A stretch of DNA of 20,599 nucleotides from Gyrodactylus bullatarudis (Eukaryota; Platyhelminthes; Monogenea; Gyrodactylidea; Gyrodactylidae). The stretch lies in the NCBI GenBank assembly GCA_012064415.1, contig SSNU01000004.1, positions 1 to 20,599 of the forward strand. Direction: 5' to 3'. The first letter of the stretch is position 1. Every line of letters begins with the position of its first letter. Positions 1 to 10,284 of the stretch are shown here, one piece after another. Both the position numbers and the translations under genes were made by a program. The notes beneath the pieces were generated by a model. It was not told the DNA's origin. It saw only the letters and a list, made by a program, of their open reading frames with translations, and did not search any database.

Positions 1-72
1 CAAGTTCGATTTCTTGATGAAAAAATTAAGGATTTTGTAAAAATCATAATTTCCCATCTTCATATTAACTAG
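1..72 (+). repeat. Terminus of dispersed AT-rich foldback family, copy 1 (partial)
   Basis: The stretch runs GATTTCTTGATGAAAAAATT, then a TTTTGTAAAAATCAT block, then CCCATCTTCATATTAACTAG. The same ordered blocks recur, in the opposite orientation, at 16736-16840. They recur more loosely at 2050-2128 and 17345-17450. The copy is cut by the start of the window. Confidence 0.65.
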
Positions 73-2047
73 GTTTATTTAAACAAGTTTTACTATTGTT
101 TATGGGACGAAATTAAGCTAAATTATGATGGTAGACATTGTTTGAGACCAGATTGAATAATTGAATAACTATTGGAATTGAAAAACTGAATTCTTCAACT
201 CTTTAAACCAGACTTAATTGTGAATAGAATATAAAAGACCTCAGAAGATATTTGACATTTAGTTGTCAATGCATGAAGCGTAATTTCATTGTCTTGAAAT
301 TCTTTAGAGCTGGAATGATGAATTACTCTTGAATATTAAGTGAGGGAATATCAAAATTCTTTTGTGAATAAAAAATACTTTATCGATCGTGGAGAAATTT
401 TCTAGATAAGATAAATGATAGCTGAAATAATTGATAAAATATTATTATTTTTAACTAGATTTCATGAGAGATTATTAATAATTTATTACGATAGGTTGAT
501 ATGAAGCTGAGAATTTTTACTGAAATCTTAATCATCATCAAAAACTCGAATAAGCTTAAGATTTTCTTAAATACATCTCACTAGCCCAACTTTAAGAACA
601 AGGAAATTTTAGTAGCCAAATATTCATTTTTCGAACTTTGAGAAGGAAATTTTCATTGATTTCAGTCTCAAAACTAGACAATGAAACAACTATTTGCATT
701 CTGACCTGGGTTCTTAAGATAATTCAAATTCGGATCCGTCTGAAAAAATCCGAAAAGATACCGAAATTAAAATTAATAAAACAAGTATTAATTTTCGATA
801 ATCTTGTGAAATATATATTTCTTTCAAAAATTATTCATATTAAAATTCGAGAGCTTATAAAATGTCTAAAAGAAATTTGATAGCTTCTTCTTCGCAAGAA
901 CCATCTCTAAGAATACCTAAGATCTTAATTGGACCTATCTTTCGTTCTTCAAGCTTTGATAACAATAGATCAAGATTTAATCAAGGATTAATGATATCAA
1001 CCTACCAGGGAGTTAGCTTGCTAAGACATTGTAAAATTTAACTCTAGAGAAGAATTGTTATTTGATTAAAAATATGTAGGATTTCTATACAATGAAAAAA
1101 ATCAGAACTTATTTCATAGTTATTTTTTTGTTTATATCAAAAGTAAAATTGTGGCGATTCGAAAATCCTCTGGATATTTATGAATCTGACGAACCTTGAA
1201 TCATCAAATTTTCCCCATTTTTCAACCAATTTTTTGATCAAGAAATCGAAATTCAGCCTTCACACGATAGTGATCACGAAAAACTTTTTTTTTAACACGT
1301 CACTTTCAAATCAATGAAAATGTTTACTAAAAATTGAAATAACGGAATTTTGCCACCAAATTAAAATTTCATTCTCAATCTTTCTTCATTTACACCCAAT
1401 GAATTAACAAAGAAAAAAAAATAAGAGAGAATACAAGTTCTATGCAGAAATATTTTAAATTCAAAATATTATTTATGGTATCCTGATTTTATCAGAGGAA
1501 ATAATTTAAAACTGAATTTATAATCATTATTCATTATGATACCGCGCATATATTTTATCCGTAACATTTTCATTTTGATTAATTAACCATAAAAAGATTT
1601 CAAACCAAGATACTATCATGACAATTAAAATTAATTTATTGTGACAAAATTTCTGTGAATAAATTCAGATGAAAATGGCAGACACAAAAATATCTGAAAA
1701 AATACGTTTTTAATTAAAGAAATTCTAGAATTGAATTTTACAGTACCTACCTCATTTGAAATTAATATTAATTTGTGTAATTTATTAATCTTAAGAGATG
1801 ATGTCAAGCCGATCAAATATTTGTTTATTTAACGGTTATGGTTTCTCGATATGATATTCTTTCTTTCTTCACCTCAGCTGATGGGTTTTCAAAAAAAATT
1901 CTATAAAAATTACTATAGCTCATTCAAAAGTCTTTCTCATTCAAATTCTTAAAAAGGGTTAATTAAAAATATCCTGATTAAATAGCCCTGAAAACAGGAC
2001 AGGTTTATCAAAAATCTTCTTCTGTATCTTTTCATCAAATGGTAAGA
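73..2047. other. Non-coding intronic DNA, nothing recognised
   Basis: AT-rich sequence with A and T runs. The short open frames on both strands show no family signature and no exon-like splice pairing that I can defend. It probably belongs to the intron upstream of exon A. Confidence 0.5.
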
Positions 2048-2049
2048 GT

Positions 2050-2128
2050 AGGCCTCGATTTCTTGATTGATGAAAATAATTGAGAGCTTTGTAAAAGTCA
2101 TAAATTTCCTACTTCTTATCATACTAGT
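2050..2128 (+). repeat. Terminus of dispersed AT-rich family, copy 2 (diverged)
   Basis: AGGCCTCGATTTCTTGATTG is followed by TTTGTAAAAGTCATAAATTT and ends CTTCTTATCATACTAG. This is the same block order as at the window start and at 17345-17450, including a match to the GGCCTCATGATC core found at 17348. Confidence 0.5.
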
Positions 2129-3125
2129 CTTTCATTAAACTCTGCTGGGAATTTTTTTTTCTTGTCTTTAGACATTTTATTGATTTCGCCTGTTCAGATT
2201 CAAAGGAGAAAATACTCATACTCATTAAGACTAAAATTTAGTTTTTTGAAGATTTAAATTACAATAAATACAAACGTTTTTTATCTTCTATTCTCTCTAT
2301 ACTCATAGAGTCTATAATAACTCTGTGATTAATATTTCTCTCATATGCTCTTTCTAATAAAGTTTCAATTCTTTCTTTAAAGTGTCTTTTGTCATAGTTG
2401 AATAAAGGTCTCATTAGTTAATGATGATTATATACTCTCTCTAGATAAAATTATCATTTGAAAAGATAACTCTTGAGTCCACCATAGTTACCGAAGTTCA
2501 TTTGAGTCCATTTTTCACTTGGTCTAATCTAGTTTCTGGAAAAGAATTACGATAATTTTTCCATAATGCAAGAACGTGTTTTTCTATTTTACTGAATGTA
2601 TTGCAAGATTCTGATTGTCATTCGGACATTCTTCGATAAATTCGAATGTATTTTTTGAGTATCCTGGTTTACACTGCTTTGACTATGCCCAATGAAAAGT
2701 TTGAAAACTCTTTGAATAAATTTCTCTTGATATCTTGTAGTTAAAATACAAGTTCTAAAAAATTTGTGATTTTAACTTGATCAGGTTGAAAAAATTATGA
2801 ATTTTTAATTTTTAAAACAGAAAGTCAGAGAGCAATCCAAAAATTTTTTACTGCTCACTTTATTGATTTAAATCCCAAGACGTAAAACATGGTGGAGCAT
2901 AAAATATTGTAAAAAGAAATAGATACTCTTTACATAAAAAATAATAGTAGTTAATTTCTTTCAAGTAAGAAGTAGTTGAAATCTCTCATCTTATAATTAC
3001 TTGTTGATTTGACGTTGCCCTGGTAATATTTTCTGAAATTGTGGAAACAATTTTTGTATTTAAAAAATTATAATTTCTTGATTATATTCGATGATCACAG
3101 AAAAACTAGTCATTGTAAATTCAAA
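2129..3125. other. Non-coding intronic DNA, possible decayed repeat
   Basis: No gene recognised. Around 2590-2670 the minus strand has a short open stretch of about 30 codons ending in a stop, too short and unfamiliar to name. The rest is AT-rich sequence without clear structure. Confidence 0.4.
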
Positions 3126-3575
3126 GTAAAGCGCCAAATTAGGCTTGAACAATAAATTTTTGTATTTTGGCTAATATGCTCTTACCTATAAACCTATTTC
3201 CCTAGCTCTATTAATGGAATTTTGCCGACTTTCATTCGTAAACGAAAATCCCGATCATATCAATTTTGAACTAGTCTAGTTTTCATACATTAAAATATTG
3301 ATGCATAAAATTTGGGAACAAATTTTCATTTTGCATCGGATGGAGTTATTTTTATTGATGCAGAACGAAAAAAAATTTCACTTATTAACCCCTTCGATCC
3401 CAGAGGTCGTATACGACCTCTAAATCAACAGTTTTAGGCGATCGCTGCATTTTAACGGGTTCGAAGGGGTTAATGGAGCTAGACTAAGGTTTAGAAGCAA
3501 GATCATAGTGATATTAGCCAAAATACAGTTTTTTATTATTTTATTGTGAAGTTCAAGCCTGATATGGAGCTTTAA
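3126..3575. repeat. Foldback repeat with imperfect inverted arms
   Basis: The left arm (3126-3213) and right arm (3472-3575) are imperfect reverse complements. Shared blocks include AGGCTTGAAC at 3141-3150 with GTTCAAGCCT at 3550-3559, TGTATTTTGGCTAATAT on the left with ATATTAGCCAAAATACA on the right, and AGCTCTATTAATGG with TTAATGGAGCT. The arms have drifted through small indels. A mini-piggyBac element sits at the inner end of the right arm, so the foldback is probably the older of the two. Confidence 0.65.
3389..3469. mobile_element. 81-bp piggyBac-type MITE
   Basis: The element is flanked on both sides by TTAA (3385-3388 and 3470-3473), the target duplication of piggyBac elements. It begins CCCCTTCGATCCC and ends GGGTTCGAAGGGG, nearly perfect terminal inverted repeats in the CCC...GGG style of that superfamily. 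Inside lie a perfect 20-bp palindrome (3402-3421, AGAGGTCGTATACGACCTCT) and GCGATCGC (3438-3445). It has no coding capacity and would have to be moved by a transposase encoded elsewhere. It is unusually small and GC-rich compared with its surroundings. Confidence 0.8.
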
Positions 3576-3911
3576 AATACATAAAATTCTAAAAATATTT
3601 TCGAAAATTAATGGTTGTAGTTATGAGTGACCAGGTAAAAATATTTCGGTCGATAATCACATAACAATTTTCTAATAGACTTGGGAACCCAAAACATGTT
3701 TTGATAACTCCTTGATATTAATTATAACTCTTGAATCAAAGATTCTGTCTTAAACTGCCCTGATGTTTTGGCTCATCGATATTCTAATTCCATCATACAG
3801 CATTTCAATTATTTTATTCCGTTGGAATACAGATAAAATAACTGTCATATTTATGAATTAAATGAAACGATCATTTGGCAATAAATTAAAATGATCACTT
3901 TTATCCTCCAG
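3576..3911. other. Intron 3' end upstream of exon A
   Basis: No gene recognised. The stretch ends in the pyrimidine-rich acceptor CTTTTATCCTCCAG (3898-3911) that opens exon A. The ATGATCAC just upstream could hold a branch point. Confidence 0.5.
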
Positions 3912-4972
3912 TGATTGGCATAATTGGCATTGTGATCGGGAGTTTGATCGTTGTGATAATCCTCTTGTTTCTTCTAATATATTGCAATAATCGATATTCG
4001 CTACAGTCAAGTCAAAATGATGAGCATCAGAGTCTCTGTGATGGTTCCTCGGTAACGTCAAAGAACAGTTCCCAAGCATATAAGAGAACATTCCTTCAAA
4101 GCTTCGCCAATCTTTTACAGCGATCCAATGTATCTAGCGTTAATGACCAAGGAAATGAATGGAAATTGGTCTCAAGATCTTCAGTGAAAAACAAGAACTT
4201 TTATCTAAAGACAAATCATTATGAAAAGAAGATTGATAAGAAATTCTTTAAAAACCCTCCACCAGAACCTGTATTCCATAATAATGGTTCGTTTGATAGT
4301 CAAGAGAACCTCAACCAGGATTATAAAGGCTACTTTCAGTCATTTTTTTCAATGAAAAAATTCAGTTTCGGTGATAATGTTGAATCCATAACTTCATCTC
4401 TATATGGTAAAGGTAGAGTATGCTTTTCCCTATCCTACATTCATACTTTAGACAAATTTTATGTTCATTTAAAGACTCTCCAATTACCCAAGGATACATT
4501 GAATTTTGTCAGCCTAAGAAATTCAATTCGTCAACCGAATGGCTTGACCAACCTTCAATTTCAGGTGTCACTCCTTAAAATTTCGGAGGAACACCGGGAG
4601 GAGGATGAACAACTGAATTCTTTCGGAAGTCCAAAGTTGACGCAGGTTAATTCATGTGATTTGAATGAAGCCAAAAAACTGGATGACTCCTTCGAATTTT
4701 CCTTGCCAGTAGAAGAAGGTGATTTAGCTGAACTTCAACTGGCTCTCTTATTAACTGAGGTATTTGTCAATCCAAATAGTAGCAAAAAGTTGAAAAAGGA
4801 TGAAGGAACAAGAGCCAGTGATGGACGTCTATTAGGATACATCCGTTTCAACATTAACGGTACTGCCCTGATAAATGATCCGCATAGTTTAAATGAAATT
4901 TGGAGAGACTTGATAATTGTCCGGTCGGTTGAGGATAGCCGGAAGAACGATTATTTGGAAAAGTTTGAAAAT
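3912..4972 (+). CDS. Synaptotagmin-like protein, internal exon A (transmembrane segment, linker, degenerate C2A)
   Basis: This looks like an internal exon of a single-pass membrane protein with tandem C2 domains, a family that tethers membranes or vesicles. The frame is open for 354 codons counted from 3911; the first codon is split, with one base supplied by an upstream exon. The acceptor is a pyrimidine-rich tract ending TCCTCCAG at 3911. The donor is AAT|GTGAGC at 4973, leaving phase 0. Residues 2-24 form a strongly hydrophobic segment (IGIIGIVIGSLIVV onward) followed by Cys25 and Asn/Arg residues, so the rest is probably cytosolic. Residues 30-160 are a polar Ser/Asn-rich linker with PPPEP at 116-120. 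Residues 166-340 resemble C2A: GKGRVCFSLSYIHTLDKFYV opens it, DDSFEFSLP is the mid-strand, and LGYIRFNI with EIWRDL (329-334) closes it. The usual calcium-binding aspartates and the DPYVK-type motif are not seen, so calcium-independent function is inferred. The exact subfamily is not recognised. Confidence 0.8.
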
Positions 4973-5113
4973 GTGAGCTCACTATTATTAATATTTGAAA
5001 TCTGTTTTAGTTTTAATTTGGATAAAAACTAAAAAATATTGAGTAACAACGCATGATGAAAATGCTACTATCACTTTATTAATATTGGATAAGAAATTGA
5101 TAAATACAGCCAA

Positions 5114-5838
5114 TCTCGATGAATTTGGGAATTCAAAATTTTCACAAAAATCTCATTTTTTCGTTAAGGTATCCAAATTTTTGAAAGATTTCATGGTAAC
5201 TGATTCAAAATATACACTTACTAATTTGGGAAAAAAAATTTGACAAAGAACTTTTTTTAGATAATTTTAGAGACATTTTAAAACCCTCATATTTTCACTA
5301 AGGTATCATAATTTTTTCGTAACTGATTAAAAATGTACACTTTAACTGATTCAAGAAAAAAGATTCGAGAAATTTTTTTGGAATAGTTTGGAAAAATTTT
5401 CAATTACGAGATGGCGTGATTTTTTCATTTATTTGAACTTTGAGTTGAAAATTTTTGTTGATTTCAATGTCTGAGAGGATTCAAACGCTATTTTTCAGGA
5501 TCATCATTAGACAAAGAAAATATTTACTCGTATTCAATTTCCAAGCAGTAAAAATGATCGAAAAATAGGAAGTAGACTTTCGTACGTAAATGGTGTGTTT
5601 TATCAAAAAATGAATATTTTCTTAGTCTAATGATGATAAAAAAAACGTTTGATTCCTCTCAGACCCTGTGATCTCGAATTTTAAAATGTCTTTAAAATTA
5701 TCTAAAAAAAGTTCTTTTTCAAATTTTTTTTTCTCAAATTAGTAAGTGTATATTTTGAATCAGTTACCATGAAATCTTTCAAAAATTTCGATACCTTGAT
5801 GAAAAAATGAAAATTTTGAATTCCCAAATTCATCGAGA
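5114..5838. mobile_element. 725-bp foldback (MITE-like) element
   Basis: The ends are reverse complements: TCTCGATGAATTTGGGAATTC at the left (from 5114) and GAATTCCCAAATTCATCGAGA at the right (to 5838). Pairing continues inward through GATTTCATGGTAACTGATTC with its complement at 5758-5780, and through the inner ATCATCATTAG block near 5503 with CTAATGATGAT near 5627. The left arm carries an extra diverged unit: the GTTAAGGTATC...AACTGATTC...ACACTT series at 5164-5283 is repeated at 5296-5400. No coding capacity is seen, and no clear target duplication could be fixed. Confidence 0.75.
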
Positions 5839-6534
5839 ATAGCTTTATATTTGAAGGATTAAAATTAGAATATGAATTTAATCAAGACGGATAAAATGAT
5901 CTGAATACATAAAGTGCGCGAAAATTTTTGTCGGTAATTTAATTTTAGCGCTCGATTTTTGTATTTTTCGTATTGAAATTAAATTTTCTATTATATTAAT
6001 TATGTGGGGATGGCCCATTAAATTTCTATCAAAAATATTTTTTTTCTTTGAAAAATTGGGGTAAGTAAAACTTAAATTGAAACTTCATCTATCAGAATTC
6101 TTTTTCTATTTAAATTATTTTTTCTAGATGAATAACTTTATCATTGACACAAATTTACTAGTCAAGAGAAGTGAACAGGAAAAATTCGCAAGGATTCCGA
6201 TCCAAATAAAATCTGCATTTCATAAAACTATTTTAATCGGCAATAAATATGATCTGAAAAAAATGAAAGTACTCATTTGAATTGTAGTTTGAAAAAAAAC
6301 AATACTTACCTGTTAAATTGGTTAATCAAGAAATTTTAAGACTTTCACTTCTTTTTGTTGGAAAACAAGTGATACCTAAGTTGAACTTCTTCATAGGAGA
6401 GAAAAATTTAATTCTTACCAGATCGATAATGAATTTAAATACACGCATTATTAGTTTCCAGACTTTTATTTTGTTTAAAAATGAATTTATAATCTATTGA
6501 TTACATACATAGAATCAAGACTCTTGATAATACA
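5839..6534. other. Non-coding intronic DNA with foldback-family fragments
   Basis: No gene recognised. The stretch around 6395-6440 (AGAAAAATTT, TTACCAGAT, ATGAATTT) resembles 9400-9435, suggesting another decayed copy of the dispersed family. Confidence 0.4.
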
Positions 6535-7446
6535 ACTAAAGTTAGTTGTTGACATGAAGATACTATTTTTATAAAAAAACTCAATAGTTTGTCTGTATAG
6601 CCGAGAAAAAATTTTGAAATGAGCCAATAAGTTGTAGAAATTATATAAATTTCCCAAAAAATTTTCATTCTGACAAATATTAAGTTTTTTTTAAAAATAG
6701 TAAATTCTCAACTTGATATCTTTGAGAAGAGCTATTATAAAATCCGTTACATCAATATTAGAGACTGTTGGGAAGAGATTTTTAACATTGGTCAGAATCT
6801 AATTTAGATACCATGAGATGGTTCTAATGATTTCTTTAAACAAAACTTTTTGATATTGTTCTTGTCCTCTGATTTTTTGAATTCTAAATGGAATGAGATA
6901 ATAAGATGTGGATATTCGAAAAAATTCAATCTGACCAAAATTAGGTCAATTTTAGGATTTCGAAAATGCACCAAATTTCCACTTTTTCAACTTTTGAACT
7001 CAAAATTTTTATCGATTTTGATGATTCGAAGCAGTTAAGTATTGATATTGGGATCAAGATTAGATGAACAATTTGAATTCGGCCATAGAGATAGGGAAGA
7101 TCTTACTGTTTCCGAGAAAAAGTTAAACTTCCAGATTTTGGATAATTTGCCTTCAGATGATTCGATTTCCCACAGTAATAACGAATTTCAGTGAACTTCT
7201 GCAGGTGAATTTGAATTCTTCGTCTAATCTTGATCCTAAATATCAGTACTTAACTGCTTCGAATCATTAAATCGATGAAAATTTTCAAAGTTGAAAAAGT
7301 GTAAATTTGGTGCATTTTCGAAATCCAAAAATTGAATTATTTTTTGAATATCCACATCTAATCTAGCATTCAAAAAATTATGTTTTTCTGTGAATCCGGA
7401 GAAAAATATCGAGTGTTTTGTAAAAATAGTCATGTCAATTAGGTTT
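6535..7446. mobile_element. Foldback element of the dispersed family, about 0.9 kb
   Basis: The outer ends are inverted: TTGACATGAAGATACTATTT (6549 onward) against TAAAAATAGTCATGTCAA (to 7439). The inner arms, about 6877-7080 and 7207-7379, are strongly reverse complementary. They share CGAAAATGCACCAAATTT, ATGATTCGAAGCAGTTAAGT and GGATCAAGATTAGA with their complements. The central loop is about 7081-7206. The open frames in the arms are by-products of the repeat. A third, direct copy of the left half lies at 19459-19680. Confidence 0.7.
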
Positions 7447-8250
7447 AAAAAATCCAATAGGTTCCATGTATAAAGGCATTTATCATCTTCGTTCATTACT
7501 GCATGTTGGTTTTAAAATCTATGTCGTGACTGATGTCTATGAAAACAGAAAAATGAGAAGTAAATATACAGTATGACTCCCTGATGAATTATAAAAGAGA
7601 ACAGGAATCATTTTGAAATGAAATCCTGTCAAATAATTTATACCTGGGCATTGAATCCATGTTAAAAACGAGAAATAGATAAATAAAACTATGAATAATT
7701 AATCACTACATAGAAACCGAGTTTCACATTTAGCCTATGAATTAAAATAATCGGGATCTATTGCGCATAATTTTTTAGCAAAGGCAAAAATCTAATAAAA
7801 ACAGTGATACTGTAATTATAAAATGTTTGCTATGATAATCTCTATCTTCTGAAAAGGAAATGAGGCTAGAACAGATGATGATTTTTATAAAATAAAATAT
7901 ATTCTTTCAATATATCGCAAAATAAAGTGCTTCGTTTTAAAGAATTGTGACATTTTCTAATACTATTTTTTAAGACTTCATAAAAACTAAATTAAATACA
8001 ACAAAAGCCAGGCGATCTGAAAATATACAAAAACTTGACATAGTCAGTCAATATTAGTAACTCGCTAAGTTAAATCTGCGTTTCTAAATGGAAAATAAGC
8101 CAAAGAATTTATTCGATTTTATTCCCTTGTAACACAGTAAAAAGTAATCAAGAAAAAATTGCTTAAAGCTAAATGATACGAACAAATTTTCTATAGGCTA
8201 GGTTACAACTTTGATGTTACAATAGAAGGAAAAATTCAATTTATTGTTGG
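7447..8250. other. Non-coding intronic DNA, nothing recognised
   Basis: AT-rich sequence with no open frame of interest and no clear repeat structure seen on either strand. Confidence 0.45.
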
Positions 8251-8276
8251 TCATTGATCATTGATCATTGATCAAT
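8251..8276. repeat. Short tandem repeat, 7-bp unit TCATTGA
   Basis: Three full copies of TCATTGA followed by a partial TCAAT. Each unit junction makes the palindrome TGATCA. Confidence 0.85.
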
Positions 8277-8477
8277 ATTATCTAACATCCAAAATAATAT
8301 ATCATGAAAAGATTTGATTTTATCGTAGAATATAAATATGTTAATTTTTACTGACAGAAACAAAATACATATCGTTGTCATAAGGAATGTCTCCTAAACA
8401 CATTGAAGACTCTTCAGTAAGGAATTAGTTTTTAAAAATACTTTTTCAACCTTTGCACCTAATTTAATTTAGGGAAA

Positions 8478-8670
8478 TTTACACTTGCAGTATCATTTTT
8501 TTCGTTTATTTCAGTTACATTATAATAGATCGATGTTTCATTACACTTACAGTATCATTATTTTTTTAATTTCCATCATTAGTATCAATAGATGAAAAAA
8601 TTTCAGAAACAGTATAATATACTGTATCAATGATTATGAAAATTTACTGAAACAGTATCATTTCACGTTA
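8478..8670. repeat. Cluster of CAGTATCAT repeats
   Basis: TTACACTTGCAGTATCATTT, TTACACTTACAGTATCATTA and ACTGAAACAGTATCATTT occur in the same orientation. Between them is ACAGTATAATATACTGT, a perfect odd palindrome of the same core. The spacing is irregular, so this is a degenerate cluster rather than a clean tandem array. Confidence 0.55.
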
Positions 8671-9319
8671 TTTTTTTAAAAGATTTTCATCATACCACTG
8701 ATGATTTTCCAATCTTACCTTGGCAATATTTTGCAATTTTAACATTTGATTCATTTAACTTATAAAAAATATTTTTGTTCCTGACTATCAGAAAAAAATA
8801 TTGAGTATTTTTGTAAATAATAAACTTTCATTTTACTAGCTTACATAGGAAGTTTGTACAAATCAAGATTATTCAATTTCGAGAGATTAACTTGGACGAA
8901 TTGAAAAAGTGTGGCTTTTTTTCATTCTTATTTGAGAACAAACAAAAATACATATTCTTTTATCAATTGAAAAAAAAGTCTGATTCTTTTGGTCTCTTAT
9001 CTAGTAGTATAGACAAAAAAAGACATTGTGAATACAAGGTATCATTTTTAACTCTTACCACAGTATTGTTTGTTTAAAGACTATATTTTTTCTCGTGATG
9101 ATATATAAAAATTCATTTTCGTGATCAAAACGAGGAGTTGAACCATTCATTCTAATGGAATGAATAACGAAAAATAGCACGTAGGATACGAAAAGTATTT
9201 CTTGTTGGCAAGTAAACAGAGAATGAATGTTTAGGAAAAGCCTTTTCTGACTTAACGGACCAGTTATTTTAAGAAATATTTTTATTCATGAAATATCTCA
9301 TAATACAAGGTAAATAAAA
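8671..9319. other. Non-coding intronic DNA with one family terminus
   Basis: AAAAATATTGAGTATTTTTG (8796-8815) followed by TTTACTAGC near 8834 resembles the dispersed-family end seen at 9505-9555. Nothing else is recognised; the short frame around 8892-9077 has no family signature. Confidence 0.4.
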
Positions 9320-10065
9320 GTGGATAAGAATTTCGGAAAGCGTCGAATTACCTCTTTTTCAGTGTTTGAAGTTCCAAAAGTAATTCTGCTTCTTAGTAAT
9401 AGAAAATTTCAGATTTACCAGAATATTAATGAATTTCTCTCAACTTCATTGGCCAGATCTGAAAAGAGGAAATTTAACACTTTTTTCGGAAATTTTTTAT
9501 CCGGAGAAAAATATTAATATTTTCGTAAAAATATTGAGTTCTCATCTTCAACTAGCAATATAATAGTATACTCCAAAGTAAGACTAAAGTTGATGAGAAT
9601 TTACAATTTTTCATAAAAAACTCAATATTTCTCTCGAAGCTCTCTACTATTTTCTAAATATATGTATGAATAGTTTTTTTCCTCAAAATTTGTTTCAGAA
9701 AGCCTGGATTTTTTCATTCACAAAGCTAATTGATATGTAGTTGGGAATCTATGAGTTTTACAAAAACCTCGATTTTTTATCAAAAACTTCATATCAACCA
9801 ACTTTAGATTGTCTGTTTGAATGAGTGCTTCAAAACTTCAAAAGTGTTTTGAAAATCTTAATTGATATCAATGAGAATCTCAATAACTAATCGATTTATT
9901 AACTAATCTTGTTTCTATATAAAAGCTCTTGAAATCAACTAAAGTTGACAAGCTTTCTATTTCCACAACTTATTGGCTGATTTTATTATGGAATTCAAAA
10001 AATAAATTTTTTCCTAACTTTCCGGTTAAAAAAAGTAAATTCTCATCTTCATGTCAATTAGGTTT
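9320..10065. repeat. Overlapping fragments of the dispersed foldback family
   Basis: One terminus runs GGAGAAAAATATTAATATTT then TTCTCATCTTCAACTAG (about 9502-9556). A second, in inverted orientation, starts AAGTTGATGAGAATTTAC (about 9588). Another points right and ends AAATTCTCATCTTCATGTC then AATTAGG (10038-10063). Between them, AACTTCATATCAACC (about 9786-9800) repeats the motif again. The boundaries of individual copies cannot be fixed by eye. Confidence 0.5.
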
Positions 10066-10155
10066 AATTTTTAGAAAAATGGATGCCCAAAATAAATTTT
10101 TGTTTTATTAGAATTAAAAATCACAGTTTTTTTATACTTTTAACTTACTTGTTTG

Positions 10156-10284
10156 GTGGGGTTACAGGTGTCAAAAATATAGGAGATGAACAGAAGTTCT
10201 GGCTTTATTGTTTCAACGTTGAAGATCCAGGCTTGCATCCTGGCTTTGCTGTACTGACGAGTCCTAATGAGGACGAAACACTCT
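10156..10284 (+). ncRNA. Hammerhead-ribozyme-like motif (intact core, doubtful outer stems)
   Basis: The segment 10254-10278 reads CTGACGA, GTCC, loop TAATGA, GGAC, GAAA. It contains both invariant strands of the hammerhead core (CUGANGA and GAAA) flanking a perfect 4-bp stem II. A possible stem I pairs TACAG (10163-10167) with CTGTA (10249-10253), directly next to the core; this is a type III-like layout with a large loop 1. That loop contains a hairpin, CCAGG (10227-10231) with CCTGG (10239-10243). Stem III would pair the GGGG run (10158-10161) with the CACTC after GAAA, but imperfectly. The base expected to be U before the cleavage nucleotide is G when stem I is in that register. The core is convincing; self-cleavage is not shown and this copy may be decayed. 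No downstream partner for a type I fold was found. Confidence 0.55.
10212..10223. repeat. Perfect 12-bp palindrome
   Basis: TTCAACGTTGAA lies just upstream of the CCAGG/CCTGG hairpin. It offers an alternative fold within the hammerhead-like island. Confidence 0.7.

Noticed and set aside
638..880. 80-codon Ile/Lys-rich open frame
   Set aside because: Composition follows the AT-rich background, with no motif and no splice context.
2590..2700. Minus-strand stretch reading CKPGYSKNTFEFIEECPN
   Set aside because: Only about 30 codons before a stop, with no recognised family and no continuation in other frames that I could defend.
3858..4091. 77-codon minus-strand open frame
   Set aside because: Antisense shadow of exon A, which has transmembrane and C2 signatures plus splice sites on the plus strand.
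7236..7496. 86-codon minus-strand open frame
   Set aside because: It lies mostly in the right arm of a foldback repeat and is open because the mirrored arm sequence lacks stops, not because it is coding.
8251..8276. CRISPR-like or satellite array
   Set aside because: Only three 7-bp units without spacers; a simple short tandem repeat.
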